This document shows, piece after piece, positions 44,955-58,158 of a DNA stretch of 64,000 nucleotides; the stretch's first letter is position 1, and the number at the start of each line of letters is the position of its first letter. The translations under genes and the position numbers were made by a program. A model generated the notes under the pieces. The model searched no databases, had not been told where the DNA came from, and saw only the letters and a program-made list of their open reading frames with translations. The stretch is from Coptis chinensis. Its lineage: Eukaryota > Streptophyta > Magnoliopsida > Ranunculales > Ranunculaceae. The stretch is from assembly GCA_015680905.1 (NCBI GenBank), contig CM027377.1, forward strand, positions 41,564,501 through 41,628,500, read 5' to 3'.

Positions 44955-46236
44955 TCAATATGTGGAAGTGAAAAGAAGTACACCAAGCAACACCTCATAG
45001 ACAAGGTCCTGTAAAAGGACTTCCTCCACATCAAGGGACACTAACTCGTGAAAATATTTTAACCGTTGGTCATTGACTTGAAAGGTATTGTTGTCCTTGG
45101 GATTTACCAAGGTGATTGCCCCGTAAGGGGTGACTTCAGTAACCAGAAAAGGACTAGACCAACGGGTTTTTAATTTCCCTAGAAAAATATGTAGATGGGA
45201 GTCGTAAAGCAAGACCTTTTGACCTACCACAAACTCTTTGCACAAGATTTGTTTATCATGAACACGTTTCATGTTAGCTTTATAATCCTTCGCGAGATCA
45301 TAAGAATTGCTACGGATTTCTTCAAGCTCATTCAATTACAACTTGCGTTTGACACCCGCCTCATCAAAATTGAAGTTAAGACTTTTTATAGCCCACATAG
45401 CACGGTGCTCCAATTCAATAGGCAAATGACAAGGTTTCCCAAATACAAGTCTAAAATGAGACATACCTAGAGGAGTTTTAAAAGCAGTTCTATATGCCCA
45501 TAAGGCATCAATTAGACGCTTAGACCAATCTTTCCTATCAGGATTTATAGTTGTTTCTAAGATTTTTTTGATTTTCCTATTAGAAACTTCTACTTGTTCG
45601 CTAGTTTGTGGATGATACAGAGTTGCTACCTTATGTGTAACTCAATACTTTTTCACTAAAGATGCAACAACTCTGTTGCAAAAATGTGTTCCACCATCAC
45701 TAATGATGGCTTTAGGAATGTCAAATTGACAAAAAATATACTCCTTCACAAAAAGCACAACTGCCTTATGGTCATTGCTACGGCAAGCCATGGCCTCTAT
45801 CCATTTAGACACGTAGTCCACGACAACTAGAATATATATATAAAACCGTGGGAAACAAGAAAAGTACCCATGAAATCAATGCCACATACGTCAAAAATTT
45901 CTACCACCATGATTGGATTTAATGGCATCATATTACGCTTAGTGATTCGCCCAAGTTGTTGGCAACGAACACACGTCTTGCAATGCACTTGGGCATCTTT
46001 AAAAAGGGTAGGCCAATAAAACCCACATTGAAGAATTTTAGTAGCTGTTTTCATACTACTAAAATGGCCACCACACTCTTTGTCATGGCAGAATGAGAGA
46101 ACCTCATTATATTCCCACTGGGAAATACAACGACGAATAATCTGATCCGCACAATACTTAAAAAGGTAGGGCTCATCCTAGTAGTATGGCTTAACTCTAG
46201 CCAAGAATTTCTTACGTTCATTTCTTGACCAATCAT
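44955..46236 (-). pseudogene. G1 integrase remnant
   Basis: The HHCC zinc segment (CKTCVRCQQLGRITKRNMMP) lies near 45940. The catalytic core follows, including GIDFMGTF, ISDGGTHFCNRVV and YHPQTS. The C-terminal part (45335-44955) includes GQKVLLYDSHLHIF. Integrase would insert the cDNA. Several breaks. Confidence 0.85.
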
Positions 46237-46450
46237 CAGGAATAATATCAGACGCTAAATAATTCACAATGTCAGTATACCATGGTGCAGAAAAAATAGC
46301 ATACAGATGTTTATCAGGAAAAGAGTCAGGTATGGACTCAGGATCACTATCATCATCATTTGTAAGTCTAGATAAGTGGTCGACAACAACGTTTTCGACC
46401 CCTCTTTTATCCTTTATTTCTAATGTAAACTCTTGCAGGAGAAGAATCTA

Positions 46451-47961
46451 TCAGATTAATCTCTGCTTAGCATCCTTCTTTTCGAGAAGGTACCTAAGGG
46501 TTGCATGGTCCGCATAAACTAGAGTCTTAGAACCAACCAAATAAGGACGAAACTTATCTAAAGCATAAATGACAACTAAGAATTCTTTTTCAGTAGTTGT
46601 ATAATTCCTTTGAGCATCGTTTAAAGTTTTACTAGCATAATAAATAACAATGGATTTATTATCTAATCTCTGTCCCAATACAGCACCAACAGCATAATCA
46701 CTAGCATCACAGATGAGTTCGAAAGGTTTAGACCAATCGGGAGGCTGTATAATGAGTGCAGAGATTAAGGCGGCTTTTAAAGTTTCAAAATCCTGTTTAC
46801 AGAAAAAATTAAAATCAAAGATGGCATCTTTTAAAAGCAGGTTAGTTAAAGGCCTAGCTATTTTTGAAAAATCTTTGATAAAATGTCTATAAAAACCTGC
46901 ATGGCCTAGAAAGGCTCTAATATCACGGACAGTCCGTGGTATAGGTAGAGATGATATCTTATCTAGTTTAGCCTTATCTACTTTGATGCCATCACTAGAT
47001 ACAATGTGCCCTTGCACTCTTCTTTTTTTCACCATGAAATGACATTTTTCCCAATTTAACACCAGACTTTTCTCTTCACGCCGTGTCAAAACCTTAGATA
47101 GGTTAGACAAGAAGTCAGTGAAAGAGTCTCCATAGATAGAAAAGTCATCCATGAAAACTTCCATGAAGCGTTCTACCATGTCAGTAAATATATAAAGCAT
47201 ACACCGCTGGAAGGTACCAGGAGCGATACAAAGGCCAAAAGGCATTCGTTTATAGGCATATGTTCCAAAAGGACATGTGAAGGTAGTCTTTTCTTGGTCA
47301 TCAATATCAATAATAATCTAAAAATAGCCAGAGTAGCATCCAAAAAATAATAAAAAGCATGACCAGCTAGACGTTCAAGCATCTAATCTATAAAGGGTAA
47401 AGGAAAATGATCCTTTCATGTCATGGCATTTAAACGTCTGTAATCGATACGGATTCTCCATTTCATAGGACCATGCGTTGTAACATATTCACCTTTGGCA
47501 TTACGTACCATGGTAATCCCTGATTTCTTAGGGACTACATGAATAGGACTTACACATTCGCTATCATATATTGGGTATATCATACCCACATCGAGTAACC
47601 GTAAGACTTCTTTCCTGACCACCTCTTTCCTGGCAGGGTTCAAGCAACGTTGAGGTTCACGAGAAGTCTTTGCGTTATCCTCCAAATGGATACGATGAGT
47701 GCAAACATTAGGGTCAATTCCCTTAATGTCGGCTAGGGACCAACCAATCGCAGAATGATGTTCCCTAATCACCCTAATCAAATGTGCCTCTTCATCCTTA
47801 GATAACAAAGAAGATATAATTACCGGATGACTACCATCCGGATCAAGCTCAATATACTTTAACTTAGAAGGAAGAGGTTTAAGCACCGGGGTGGAAGGAA
47901 TGTCGATAAATGCTTCTGGAGGGTCCTCATCTTGAGTAGTGAAAACTTGCTTAGGTAGCAA
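46451..47961 (-). pseudogene. G1 reverse transcriptase and RNase H remnant
   Basis: RT begins near 47720 (VSPIHVVPKKSG, MKWRIRIDYRRLNAMT). The catalytic box is [11 protein letters not shown] near 47150. RNase H follows ([19 protein letters not shown], then [15 protein letters not shown]). Order and sequence are Ty3/gypsy, Athila-like. A few breaks. Confidence 0.9.
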
Positions 47962-48165
47962 GTCTTCAAACTCAGTAGATAGAGCAACAGAAGGGTCTAC
48001 AATAGGTGTAGACTAGAAAATGGTGTTGACTTCCTCTAAGTAGGAGTCATCGGTGAAATCTGAACTTCCAAAAGAAAGAAATTTATGCATCTGGTTTTTG
48101 GGAAACGTGTTATTAAAATAGTCTTGAGCTGAGCTCTCGATCATGCTAACCTCCCCATCGATAGT
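47962..48165 (-). pseudogene. G1 pre-RT segment, cut by G2
   Basis: The minus-strand peptide MIESSAQDYFNNTFPKNQMH near 48140 is the linker between protease and RT. The same linker is recognisable in G3 near 61190-61280 and G2 near 56180-56250. It ends at 48165, where G2 begins. Confidence 0.75.
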
Positions 48166-49653
48166 TGATAAAATATAAAATTGATAGTCTACCTACGAAA
48201 TGAACGATGAACTCAAAATGTAAGTAAACTAAAACTATCTTATGTGCCTATGTTTATCAAAGATTCTACTCTCAATCCTATGAGATATAGTGGAGTAGGA
48301 AGTTCGTTCCACTCCTAGTCCTTCCGCATGTTAATGTTTTCTAGTCTAATTACTCTACTCTAAGTCTAATGAGAGATTTACGAAGTGGCAACTAGACTAC
48401 GATGCAACTACCCACAAGATGCAACTAGTCGGTTATCAAAATAACTATGGGAATGCTACGTTGATTCGATTATAAGAAGTTAGAGGGGATTGATTCCACC
48501 TTTACTTAACTTAATCCTATTAACGACGAATCGTCGTAATCAGAATTGAACTGCTTTGCAGAATAATTGGTTCTTCCTAATCCCTAATTACACATGGCAT
48601 TCCTACCAATTCATAACTAGCATGTGAACAATTAAACCCATTCTCATGGTGAACTAATCGTTTCTAGAGTGGAAAGGAAATTACGACGACTTCTTCTACG
48701 ATAATCGAATCAAGCTTTCATCAAGGCTTCTCAACCCCCTCTAATGGAGGTTTAGCCGAGAATCATTACGCAATTATTTCCGATTAAATTAAAACTAAAC
48801 ATGATATAAAGAATTGAAATTTACTAATCTAAATTAAACAATAATTAAAATTGAATTAATAACTAAGAATTGAATACCAAGTAATAAATGAAATCAAATC
48901 TAACACAATGTAAATGACATCAATGGAAATTGACAAAATAACTATTTTATTTATCTAATCAATTAAGAACAATGATTCAAAGACTTAATCTAAAACAAGA
49001 ATTGAAAATGGAACTAAAACTTAATTAATCTACTGAAAACTAGATCTAAAATTATCTATATTGTTTTAGGTCTAACTAGCTACCATTAACAAAGAGCTAA
49101 GCTTTGGTTTTTATACTTTCAGATCCAAAAATCGTGCATGGGCTTGGAGCCATGTTTTTTGGGCAGAGAATCAGCCCAAAACCCAATTCTTTTCAAATTC
49201 AAAAGGCCTCTTCAGCTGCAGTTGGCTTCAATAGACTTTTCGTCCACTTCTGCTCCTCTTATTGGGTCAAGACTTGGACCATTGGAAAGCTCATTCCGAG
49301 CCGGTTGTTTTGACATAAGGTAGGCCCCATTCTGAGGTCTGAGTCCAAAGATACGGCCTTCGGAAGTTCTGCTGACTTGTGTGTTGTTTCTGCCCGTGTC
49401 GACTTTTCAGCTTTTGACCGGGCTTTAGGAAGGCTTTGTCTTCTTGAATCTTGGCCTTTAATCATGGAACTACTTAGTACCCGACCTTTGCTCCTTTATC
49501 TCGCTAAAGTGGCATATTTCTACACATAATGGACTTTGAAACCTGAAATGCATAAAAACACGTAATCAGTGCTAACTCTTAATTATTACTCACATAATTG
49601 GTCTAAAAGTATGACTGTTACAGGGTTAAAACTACAGTTTTGGGCTCTTATCA
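48166..49653 (-). repeat. 3' LTR of Athila-type element G2
   Basis: A 1488-bp LTR with TGATAAAATA and CTCTTATCA ends, homologous to the other G-type LTRs. It adjoins the purine tract at 49656-49668. Its outer end joins G1 coding sequence directly. Confidence 0.88.
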
Positions 49654-51479
49654 AACCACCCCCAAACAGCATTTTGCTTGTCCTCAAGCAAAGATGAGAA
49701 ATTAGAATAAGCGACCAAAAATGGAGTTCTATCTACCTCGTTTCGCTGAGTGCGATTGCATTGACCATATGCAACAAGGCCTTAAACCACTAGAAATTCC
49801 CTAGTGGACGAGTTTTAGCCTCATGAGAGTTTTCCAGTGAAGGTACTCACAAACTTCATCTATACTACAACGACTAAGAAATAAAACTATTGTCTCTGTA
49901 TTCATGCTCTAAATTAACTATACCTCTCACTAGCAATGCATATAGAGTAATCAAGTCGAAACCTAAGCTAATATATGCATAATAATCAATCATCTACAAT
50001 AAACATATATACAATGAGTAATACTATGAAATGCCTAGCAGGTTCGTTTCTAAAACTCGGAATAACGTCCTTAAGTAGGTTCTCACAATAATAGTCAAGA
50101 TACAACACTCTGATTTTTCCACTCAAGTTCCATTACTAAATTAATGCGTGTGGGCACACTTTACCTTACAATCTCAATGACAACAAGGAAGTCGGAGTCG
50201 ATCAAACACATCTGCCACTTACTATCACACTAACCTATTCCTAATTGAGCTAGAGGTCTTTATTAGGTGTTCATGGGATTAGGAGATGGTTTAAGAAGGA
50301 AGGAAATGGATATTCAAAAAGGACAAGTCTAAGATAATAGAGTCTCTTTGATTATGTAACTAGAGAAAACCTTGTTATTTACTTTTGCTTCTACACTTTG
50401 TTTCCATCCTTAGCCATTTTCTTTTCTTTTTTTCTTTTCTTTGGTTTTGACTCCCTTTTTATTCTATTTTTGGAGTTTTTATTTTATTTCAATTTTATTT
50501 TTCTTTTTCTTTGGATGGAAACTTCTTTTTCTTTATTTTTGAAGCCATTAACTAACTTTTTTGTTTACACAAGTTTTTCTCTTCTTCTTTCTTCCTCATT
50601 CTATTTTCAGACTTATCTAAATTGGGTAGGTTGAATTTTTATTTTGTTTTGTTTTGTAACAGGGTAAAGGATTTGTGGTTTATGAAAGGCTAAAGAAAGG
50701 CTCAGAGGGGCGACTAGCGGAAAATAATTCATAGGTTTGAATTTCTGGCTATATCGATCCAAAGAGGGCCTAAATTCTCGCTTAGGATATGGCATAGTGA
50801 TCAAGCAAGTGGACGTGTGATTTCTCTATCCGGATTTTACTTCTCCCTTGTGTCATTTCTCAAATGTTTCGCTCATATAAGGCTTTAGGCTATATTCTCA
50901 CAGGATTTGTAGAATAAGTACTCTAGCCTAGATTTCATAAACTTACTGCTAACAATCATAGATACTCATGTAATATATTTATAGATAGATGCAAAGATTA
51001 TTACCTACATATTAACCTAAGTTCCTAACAATTATTCTGATGCAAAAGCTACGTGAGACTTTTAGATTGTTAAGAGCATAGAGAAGGAAAACAATACCAA
51101 TATTCCTAAGTGTATAGCATGAACTTATTTATTTATATTTTTGAATTTTTGAAATTTTAACTAGAAAACAAATGCATATTATACATATTTATATCCTAGT
51201 AGATGCCTTAATTACACGTGTTTCTATGCCCCCCCAAAAAAAGAAGCATGCTTTGTCCTCAAAGTATTATAAATAAAGAGGGTAGGAAAAATACCATTAA
51301 AACGTGTAAAATTCAGGAACATCTGCAAAACAAAGTTAGAATGTACTAATATAGGAAATAAAAACTGACGCAACTCTATACGAGTTCTACCCATTATGGG
51401 GTTAACAAGAATGAAATTGCTTGGGACATAAGCAGACACTAACTAGAATGAAAACTTACCTTATCTCTCGTGATTACTC
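49654..51479 (-). other. 3' noncoding region of G2 with two polypurine tracts
   Basis: Parallels 36976-38880 of G1. Purine tracts lie at 49656-49668 and 51228-51240, with the same following phrases. No gene. Confidence 0.7.
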
Positions 51480-52445
51480 ATTATCTTCCTCATCCTCTTC
51501 TTCCATAAAGAAGTGAGGTTCCTTTAGATCTGCCATGCCATGATAATTTGCCGGGCTTCCCGCCATTTATCATCTATTATTGCTAACCTATTAAGGGCCA
51601 CTTGCGTCCGGGGGGTAGGGTGCAACCTGATGAGGTTGTATCCTCCACCCTTGCCAAGTCATTTAACGGAATGATCGAATAATACTATTGGTGGGTCGCA
51701 TACGATTGTCGACCGTAATCCAATCCGTGGAAGCGTGTACAAAAACAGGAAAGAAACATAGCATAATACGGAAACTAGAAAGGCATAAGAAGGAACTTAT
51801 GCCTCATGCTATGGATCGAGCTAAACTAGACATCAAGGTTCGGGGAAGGTCATGACACATACGTCCCGTGGCTAAAGCAAGGAAAACGCTGCAAGTGGCA
51901 TCATTCACAGAAGAAAAATGTCATTCTTCTAAAATGTTTAGCATGATCCAAAACATAATAGTTCCTATGTTCATGGACAAGCTAGCAAAAGCGACGTTAT
52001 AGTCCCCTTGGTCCTCGATACGGAAAATGCCCGCCCCATACGACTCATGCAAAAACTCATAAGTGTAGACATACATATTATCTACCCAATAACACCATGG
52101 GTCTTGTATTTCAGCGGGCATAGCAAGTCCAAGAACAAATGCTAGCAAGAACCTGGTAATTTCCATTGGTTCATTATCAATGTTGATGGAGAACACTTGT
52201 TCTCTATCTGGTCTTTCAAAGAAAATGCAGTTATCGTAAAAATAAGATGCTAGTGTTGGAGAATAAAGTGCATCAGGTCTTACCATAAGCGGCTCCCCAA
52301 CCAACGTATGTGATCGCTTCATGAAACCAAGCACCATAAGTAGTGTTTTGGAACAAATCTTGAAAAGACTGTTCGGTATCAATGTTGGAGATGTCATCTC
52401 AAAATTACGCTCTGGAATAGGTGTGAATGATCCGAAACTACCCAA
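51480..52445 (-). pseudogene. G2 extra open frame B
   Basis: The open part 51921-52445 has 174 residues, including VFSINIDNEPMEITRFLLAF, EIQDPWCYWVDNMYVYTYEF and SLSMNIGTIMFWIMLNILEE. It matches G1 frame B without the solo-LTR interruption. Sequence to 51480 continues the match but is degenerate. Unknown function. Confidence 0.6.
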
Positions 52446-53219
52446 GAAAACTGGAATTTTTCAGGTCCACGAAGTCGTATGCCGAGTGCGCTCTCAAGAA
52501 TTGAAATCCAGTGTTTGGCCGCTGGTCGCTCGCCTTGAAGAAAAGAAGCCTCGACAAAAACTGAAAAAAAATTGCAGAGCGAAAGGCGCTCTGTAGAGGG
52601 CCTTGAAGTCGCTTCGGAGTTCTTGAAACTTCGAAAATGAGACGAAACGTGGGATTCGTGGGAGTGAACGGTGAGTGAGGGAGGTTAGGTGTATTGTGAG
52701 TTGTGAGTGTAGAATGTATGAAGTTTATATAGGTTTTAAGTTGCTAAACCGGATCGGGAAGTTGCCAAAAGGTTTTTACGGCAGTTTCCGAAAATACCAA
52801 AATTTCCAAACCCGAAAACGGAAACAACTCATTTTCTTGATTCGAAAACAAACCTAGTATCTTTTAGGTTGAATTTATGATAGAATCTACCTATTTAATC
52901 GATATTTCATCCAACCATGATACTTATTCATAGATATGCCTAAACGGCCATATTTTCACCTTGACTCCACAATAAATTCTAAGATGAGGGTCATATAAAA
53001 ATAATGCTGGAATAGATAAAACCACCCCCAAACAATTTGGGAAGGTGGGATCAATATTAAACAACCACGCATAATGAAAATAACCACATTATATTAAAAT
53101 TTTCATTCGAAGTACATTTCACAACAAAATTCAAATTACGAAAATAAAACTTACATGAAAATAAATGACAATAATGAAACTACAAATAAAAATAGAACAT
53201 CAAATGATACTATCCCTAA
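52446..53219 (-). other. Spacer between G2 frames A and B
   Basis: Matches the G1 spacer 42431-43203. Degenerate GC-rich units lie near 52480-52600 and a purine tract at 53022-53034. Confidence 0.6.
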
Positions 53220-54440
53220 TCACTCATGTAATTGGTAGCGGAGGGCACACGCCAGAGATGGCTCCCCGAGCTCCGATGGGCAAAGACACCATTAGATCGC
53301 CCTTCGGCCTTTCGTGCCTTTGATGGTGTGTCCTCGGAAGGAGAGTCCCCGTGAGGTGGGAATCGTCGCGAGCATGTCGGTCCGAACTGGCGGCTAAGCT
53401 TCTAGCTCGGCCCTCATCTGTTCCCACCTCTCATCCTCTCTGCGGGTAACGGATCTCGGGTTATGATGGATAGTTGCCGTCGAGTCCGGAGGTCTTCGCA
53501 GATGGTGTTGAGTTTAACGCGATGCCACGATGAATTCGCCATGCGTTCGCAGCGTCGACCAAAGCACCTCTCCGGGGCATCCGTGATCAAAACAAGTCAA
53601 ATCCTCCTCATCCTCCCAGAGGCATTCTCGTTTCCCCATCCTCCTCGGCATTTCGTTTCCCCATCCTCCTCGTCTTCTTCTCTATCCTCAGCCAACCTCC
53701 AAACTCGTTGGACACACTCCTTATAGATCACGAGGGTTTGGTGTAGGGTGATGTATGTCCTATCGACGCTGAGCTGCTCTCAACTTCAAAGATGATCTTG
53801 GTTATCAACACAGGAGAGGTGCAGCGGACTTCCCTACTCCCCTAATCATGCTAAGCAAAACTCCAAGATGCGTAACTTCGTGACTTACGCTCCACGAGTA
53901 TCCATAAGATGTGGAGGCAGTTTAGGCCGATGTCGTGACCTTCTCCTTCCCGGGGCGTTCGACTAATCGACTAAAAGCTGCGGCCCAATTTGGTTGGACC
54001 TAAGGGTTGCTGGCGAACACAATGCGATCTCAGATTGTAGTTCCCTCCTCAGAATCCACGTTCATCAATGGCTCTACTCCATTATATTGGGACTCCTGTA
54101 ATGTGACATCCAGATGGATTCTAGGCGGAATGCCTAGAATCTCAGCCAACAACCCAGTAGTCACTTCCTTCCTCCTCTTCGCCACCACAACAAAAATCCT
54201 AGTCCCTTCCAACTCCCTCGTATTGTAGAACCGTCTGACTAAGTCTTCGTGGTAATAGGCTTCAGTCGAGTACCACAAGCTATTCCAGTCTCGACTGATC
54301 ATTTCGTCACCGTAAAACGGCACGAAGTGGTCGCCTGTAAAAGCTTGCTCTGGTAAAATTCGGCGTTGTTGAGCCATTGGAAGTTTGAATACGGTTTGAG
54401 GTTTGTAGAAGGTAAGGGGAAGCAATGAGGGACACCTCAC
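53220..54440 (-). pseudogene. G2 extra open frame A
   Basis: MAQQRRILPEQAFTGDHFVP starts near 54377 and is followed by LVRRFYNTRELEGTRIFVVV and LLAEILGIPPR, like G1 frame A. The downstream half (53220-54000) is much more degenerate than its G1 counterpart. Confidence 0.6.
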
Positions 54441-55319
54441 TAAAAGGAACGATGGTGGTGGTGGTGTGGTGGCGCGGCAGCACCAAAATTTTTTATTTTA
54501 TTTTGATTTCCGGTGGTTTTTGTTGATGTAATTTGGTGGAGGTTGTGGGGCGGTGCGGTTGGAGTCGATTTGGGTTGGGTCTTGATTGTTGGCGTGGGTT
54601 GATTAGGTTTTCTTTTGATTTTTTTGATTTTTTTTTTTAGGTTTTGTTTGAAGCTTTGTTAATGGCGGTTTGTAAAAAAAAAATGAACTGATGTGGAAGG
54701 TAAGGGCGCGGGTGCGCTGTCGATGGGCGCGGGTTGGGCCCAAGCCCAAATCGAAATTTGTGAATTTTTCGATTTTTTTCGCGAAACTTCAAATCAAAAT
54801 TGCCACTTCGTTACCGGTCCGATTTTTGCGAATGAGATATGGAAATGATCAGGAGAGAATTTCCAATCCAATGATCCATAAAACACTCTATTCCGACCGT
54901 GGATGACATATAAGATAATGGAAAACGCCTCAAAGTGCATGCATGACGTACGTTATGCGAACGACTGAACTCTAAATTCATAGATTATGTCAACCCGAAT
55001 CGGACTACAATTAAACGGCCTAAGCAATTCTAATGGGACATAAAACATTTTAGGGCCGGAAACATTTAACACCCCACCCCCAAACAAATTTTTTACAACG
55101 AAGCTTGGAAAATTTGTTTTAGCAATGGTCTTTTAAAGTCGATTCCCGAGACTTCCTAGATTACTATGTTTATTATTTAATATATATATATATTTATACT
55201 TTTTTTAAAAAAAAAAAGAAACAATAAACAAAGAAAGACATAATTCACCCCATAGAGAAACATGACTCAAAAATCCGGAGAAAAACATGCAAGAGTGGAA
55301 AACGTGGAATTATGTTAAA
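54441..55319 (-). other. Spacer between G2 integrase end and frame A
   Basis: GC-rich units (GGGCGCGGGTGCGCTG) lie near 54704-54735, and a purine tract at 55071-55086. No gene. Confidence 0.6.
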
Positions 55320-56354
55320 CGTGGACTTAGGATCCGTACTTACAGCCACACACTCCATAGGGAGGGCCGGTTACCTTAATGGTGCACTCACCAATATATG
55401 GAAATGAAAAAAATGCACCAAACACAAAAGTTGAGTCGTTTATAGTCGATACTTTCGAGACTTTATCTAAACATATGTATGAACATGCAGGTTTATCATA
55501 TATCAACAACCTAAATAGTTGTGGATCATTCCATAAATAAATATCACAGAAAAACATATCCAAACACAATCAAGCACCAAGATTTCCTATGACGCGAACC
55601 TAGTGAAATGAAAACGAAAGTCGGATAACCCTATTACGTAACCTAGCATGTACCTTCTTTTTCATTTTGAACGAAAGTGGGTGTTCTAGTAAATAAGTGT
55701 GGAAAAGTGAATGGTTGTGGAGAATATGGTGGATATGGATAAGTTGTAGAAGGACAGCATGTAAAAAATGAGGATGTGGGTTTAGCACAAAACTCATTCA
55801 TAGTGTAGGTAGGACCGTCTCGGTCCTGAAAAATGAAGGTGGCAAACGCTTTTGTCTTCTCAAGTATTTGTTTACTAGGTGGATTTTAAAACTTATGAAG
55901 CAATAGAAGAAACAAAAAGGATCGAGTGCAAACTCGAGATTCCTTTGAAAGGGTGGAAGGAGGGAAGTCGAGGTGGATGTTATGGAAAGTAGTTCTTGAT
56001 AGGGTGAATTATCACCTGTTCTAAGAAACTCATCGAATTGCTCATCTAGATTGGTCATATCCTCGTTAGTATGATAGTCCTCTACATCTTTGAGAAAGTC
56101 ATCTATCTCATCCTCATCTGTAATATGTGTATCGACTAGTGTAGGGATGGAAATGTTGGAGTCTGAACTTCAAAAGGAAAGAAATTTGGGCATATGATTA
56201 TCAGGGAACGTGTTGTTGAAATAATCTCGAGCAAAGCTCGATCATGCTAACCTCTCCATCCATAGGCTAATCGGGTAACTGTGTCTTTGTTTTAAAAACA
56301 TTGACTTCAACAAGCAAGATGGCCAAAAGACATGGACATTGAACCATCACGCAA
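55320..56354 (-). pseudogene. G2 pol remnant: end of integrase joined to pre-RT linker
   Basis: The 55320-55440 region matches the sequence flanking the G1 integrase end. The 56100-56260 region matches the protease-RT linker. Between them there is under 1 kb instead of the roughly 3 kb seen in G1, and no RT or RNase H motif is recognisable. Confidence 0.6.
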
Positions 56355-56657
56355 TTAATGAGCGCATTGGCGGTTGCGAGGAAAGGGCCCTAAGATGATG
56401 GGACAGAGAGTCGTTAATCGACTTACGCGGTCGAGGATGACAAAATCAGCCGGATAGTAAAAATCCTGAACTTTTACCAAAACATTTTCGACGACTCCGT
56501 TAGGATACTTAATAGACCGATCAGCTAATTGCAACGTCATTTTAGTGGGTTGCATCTCGTCTAGACCTATTTGTCTATACAAATAAAATGGGAGTAAGTT
56601 AACACTAGCCCCCAAGTCTAATAACGCGATCGTCGCATAAAAATCTCCTAAGGTGCA
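56355..56657 (-). pseudogene. G2 protease remnant, cut by G3
   Basis: The retropepsin signature LLDLGASVNLLP lies near 56610. It is followed by MTLQLADRSIKYPNGVVENV and FVILD. The same domain is recognisable in G3 near 60800-61080. G3 enters at its start. Confidence 0.8.
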
Positions 56658-58148
56658 TGATAAGAGCCCAAAACTGTAGTTTTAACCCTTTAACAGTCAT
56701 ACTTTTGGACCAATTATGTGAGTAATAATTAAGAGTTAACACTGATTACGTGTTTTTATGCATTTCAGGCTTCAAAGTCCATTATGTGCAGAAATGTGCC
56801 ACTTTAGTGAGATAAAGGAGAAAAGGTCGGTTACTAAGGAGTTCCGTGATTAAAGGCCAAGATTCAAGAAGATAAAGCCTTCCTAAAGCCCGGTCAAAAG
56901 CTGAAAAGTCGACACGGGCTGAAAACAAAGACACAAGTCAGCAGAACTTCCGAAAGCCGTATCTTTGGACTTAGACCTCGGAATTGGGCCTACCTTATGT
57001 CAAAACGACCGGCTCGGAAAGAGCTTTCCAATGGTGTAAGCCTTGACCCAATCGGAGGAGCAGAAGTGGACGAAAAGTCTGTGGAAGCCAACTGCAGTTG
57101 AAGAGGCCTTTTTGGACTGAAAGAATTGGGTTTTGGGCCTGATTCTCTGGCCCAAAACATGGCTCCAAGCCCATGCACGATTTTTGGATCTGAAAGTATA
57201 AAAACCAAAGTTTAGCTCTTTGTTAATGGTAGCTAGTTAGACCTAAAATAATATAGATAATTCTAGATCTGTTTTCATGAATTAAATTAAGCTTTAGTTC
57301 CATTTTAAATTCTTGTTTTAGATTAAGTCTTTGAATCATTGTTCTTGATTGATTAGATAAATAAAATAGTTGTTTTCTCAATTTCAAATTGTGTTATTTC
57401 AATTTATAGATCTGATTTTAATTTTGTTGATTATCATTCCAGTAGTTTAAATAGATTGAACCATTGTTAGTTAATTTAGTTAAGTTAGAATTTTAATATG
57501 ATGTGTAGTTATAATGAAATGGGAAATGATGGTTTGATGACTCAAGGCTAAAACCTCCATTAGAGGGGTTGATGAAGCCTTGATGAAAACTTAGTGGTAT
57601 AGTGTAGAAACATTGTAGAATATATTCCAATCTAGAAGGTCGCGGATTCGCCATGAGAATGGGTGGACGACCTCACATGCTAGTTAGTACTCGGTAGAAA
57701 TGTCATGAACACTAGTGGATTAGAACTCGAATTTTTGCCGTGAGAACGAAAAAAAATCAAGATACAAGAATCTATGTTAGGCTATTAAGTTGGATTCTAG
57801 GTGGATTCAATTCCCCTCTAATCCTTTATCTAGATTCAAGCACAATCATATTTCCATAGCATTCAGAAGTTAAATTCAAGTAATCAAATTCAGTAAGTAT
57901 CGTGAGTATATCACCTTCAGAAAGCTCTCATTGACTTAAGACCCACTAATTAGATTAGAAAACATTCCATGCTAGAGCACTAGGAGTGGAACTAACTTTC
58001 GTTACTCCACTCTATATTTCGATAGACTTGAGAGTAGAGGAAACTTTGATAAAACAAATAGTATCATCAAGATTAGTTTTAGTTTACTTTTACATTTTGA
58101 GTTTCATCGCTCATTTCATAGGTAGACTATTCATTTTCACTTTTATCA
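56658..58148 (+). repeat. 5' LTR of Athila-type element G3
   Basis: A 1491-bp LTR from TGATAAGAGCCC to TTTTATCA. TATAAAAAC near 57198 is the likely TATA box. The immediate left flank is GTGCA. Confidence 0.88.
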
Positions 58149-58151
58149 AAA

Positions 58152-58158
58152 TGGCGCC
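58152..58158 (+). other. Primer binding site of G3
   Basis: TGGCGCC three bases after the LTR end, the usual primer motif of Athila-type elements. It confirms the plus orientation and that this is the 5' LTR. Confidence 0.85.

Larger units (their letters stand above)
35430..48165 (-). mobile_element. Athila-type Ty3/gypsy element G1, 3' two-thirds
   Basis: On the minus strand: a pre-RT segment (48165-47962), RT, RNase H, integrase (to 44955), two extra open frames A and B, a long 3' noncoding region, a polypurine tract and the 3' LTR (36975-35430). Gag, protease and the 5' LTR are not here because element G2 entered at 48165/48166; they would lie beyond the window. A separate solo LTR sits at 39455-42127. 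The pol part has about eight breaks. G1 is older than everything inserted into it. Confidence 0.85.
48166..56657 (-). mobile_element. Athila-type element G2, inserted in G1, pol largely absent
   Basis: On the minus strand: protease (56657-56355), a short linker region, a remnant of the integrase end (about 55440-55320), frames A and B, a 3' noncoding region, the polypurine tract and the 3' LTR (49653-48166). RT, RNase H and most of integrase are missing compared with G1. Gag and the 5' LTR lie beyond the window because G3 entered at 56657/56658. Many breaks. Confidence 0.8.

Noticed and set aside
48166-49653. Solo LTR in G1 pol
   Set aside because: The right side is followed by a polypurine tract and the family 3' region instead of a target-site duplication and G1 pol, so it is the 3' LTR of a longer element, G2.
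50398-50634. Phe-rich plus-strand open frame
   Set aside because: Produced by a T-rich tract in the G2 3' noncoding region. The matching tract in G1 is not open in the same way.
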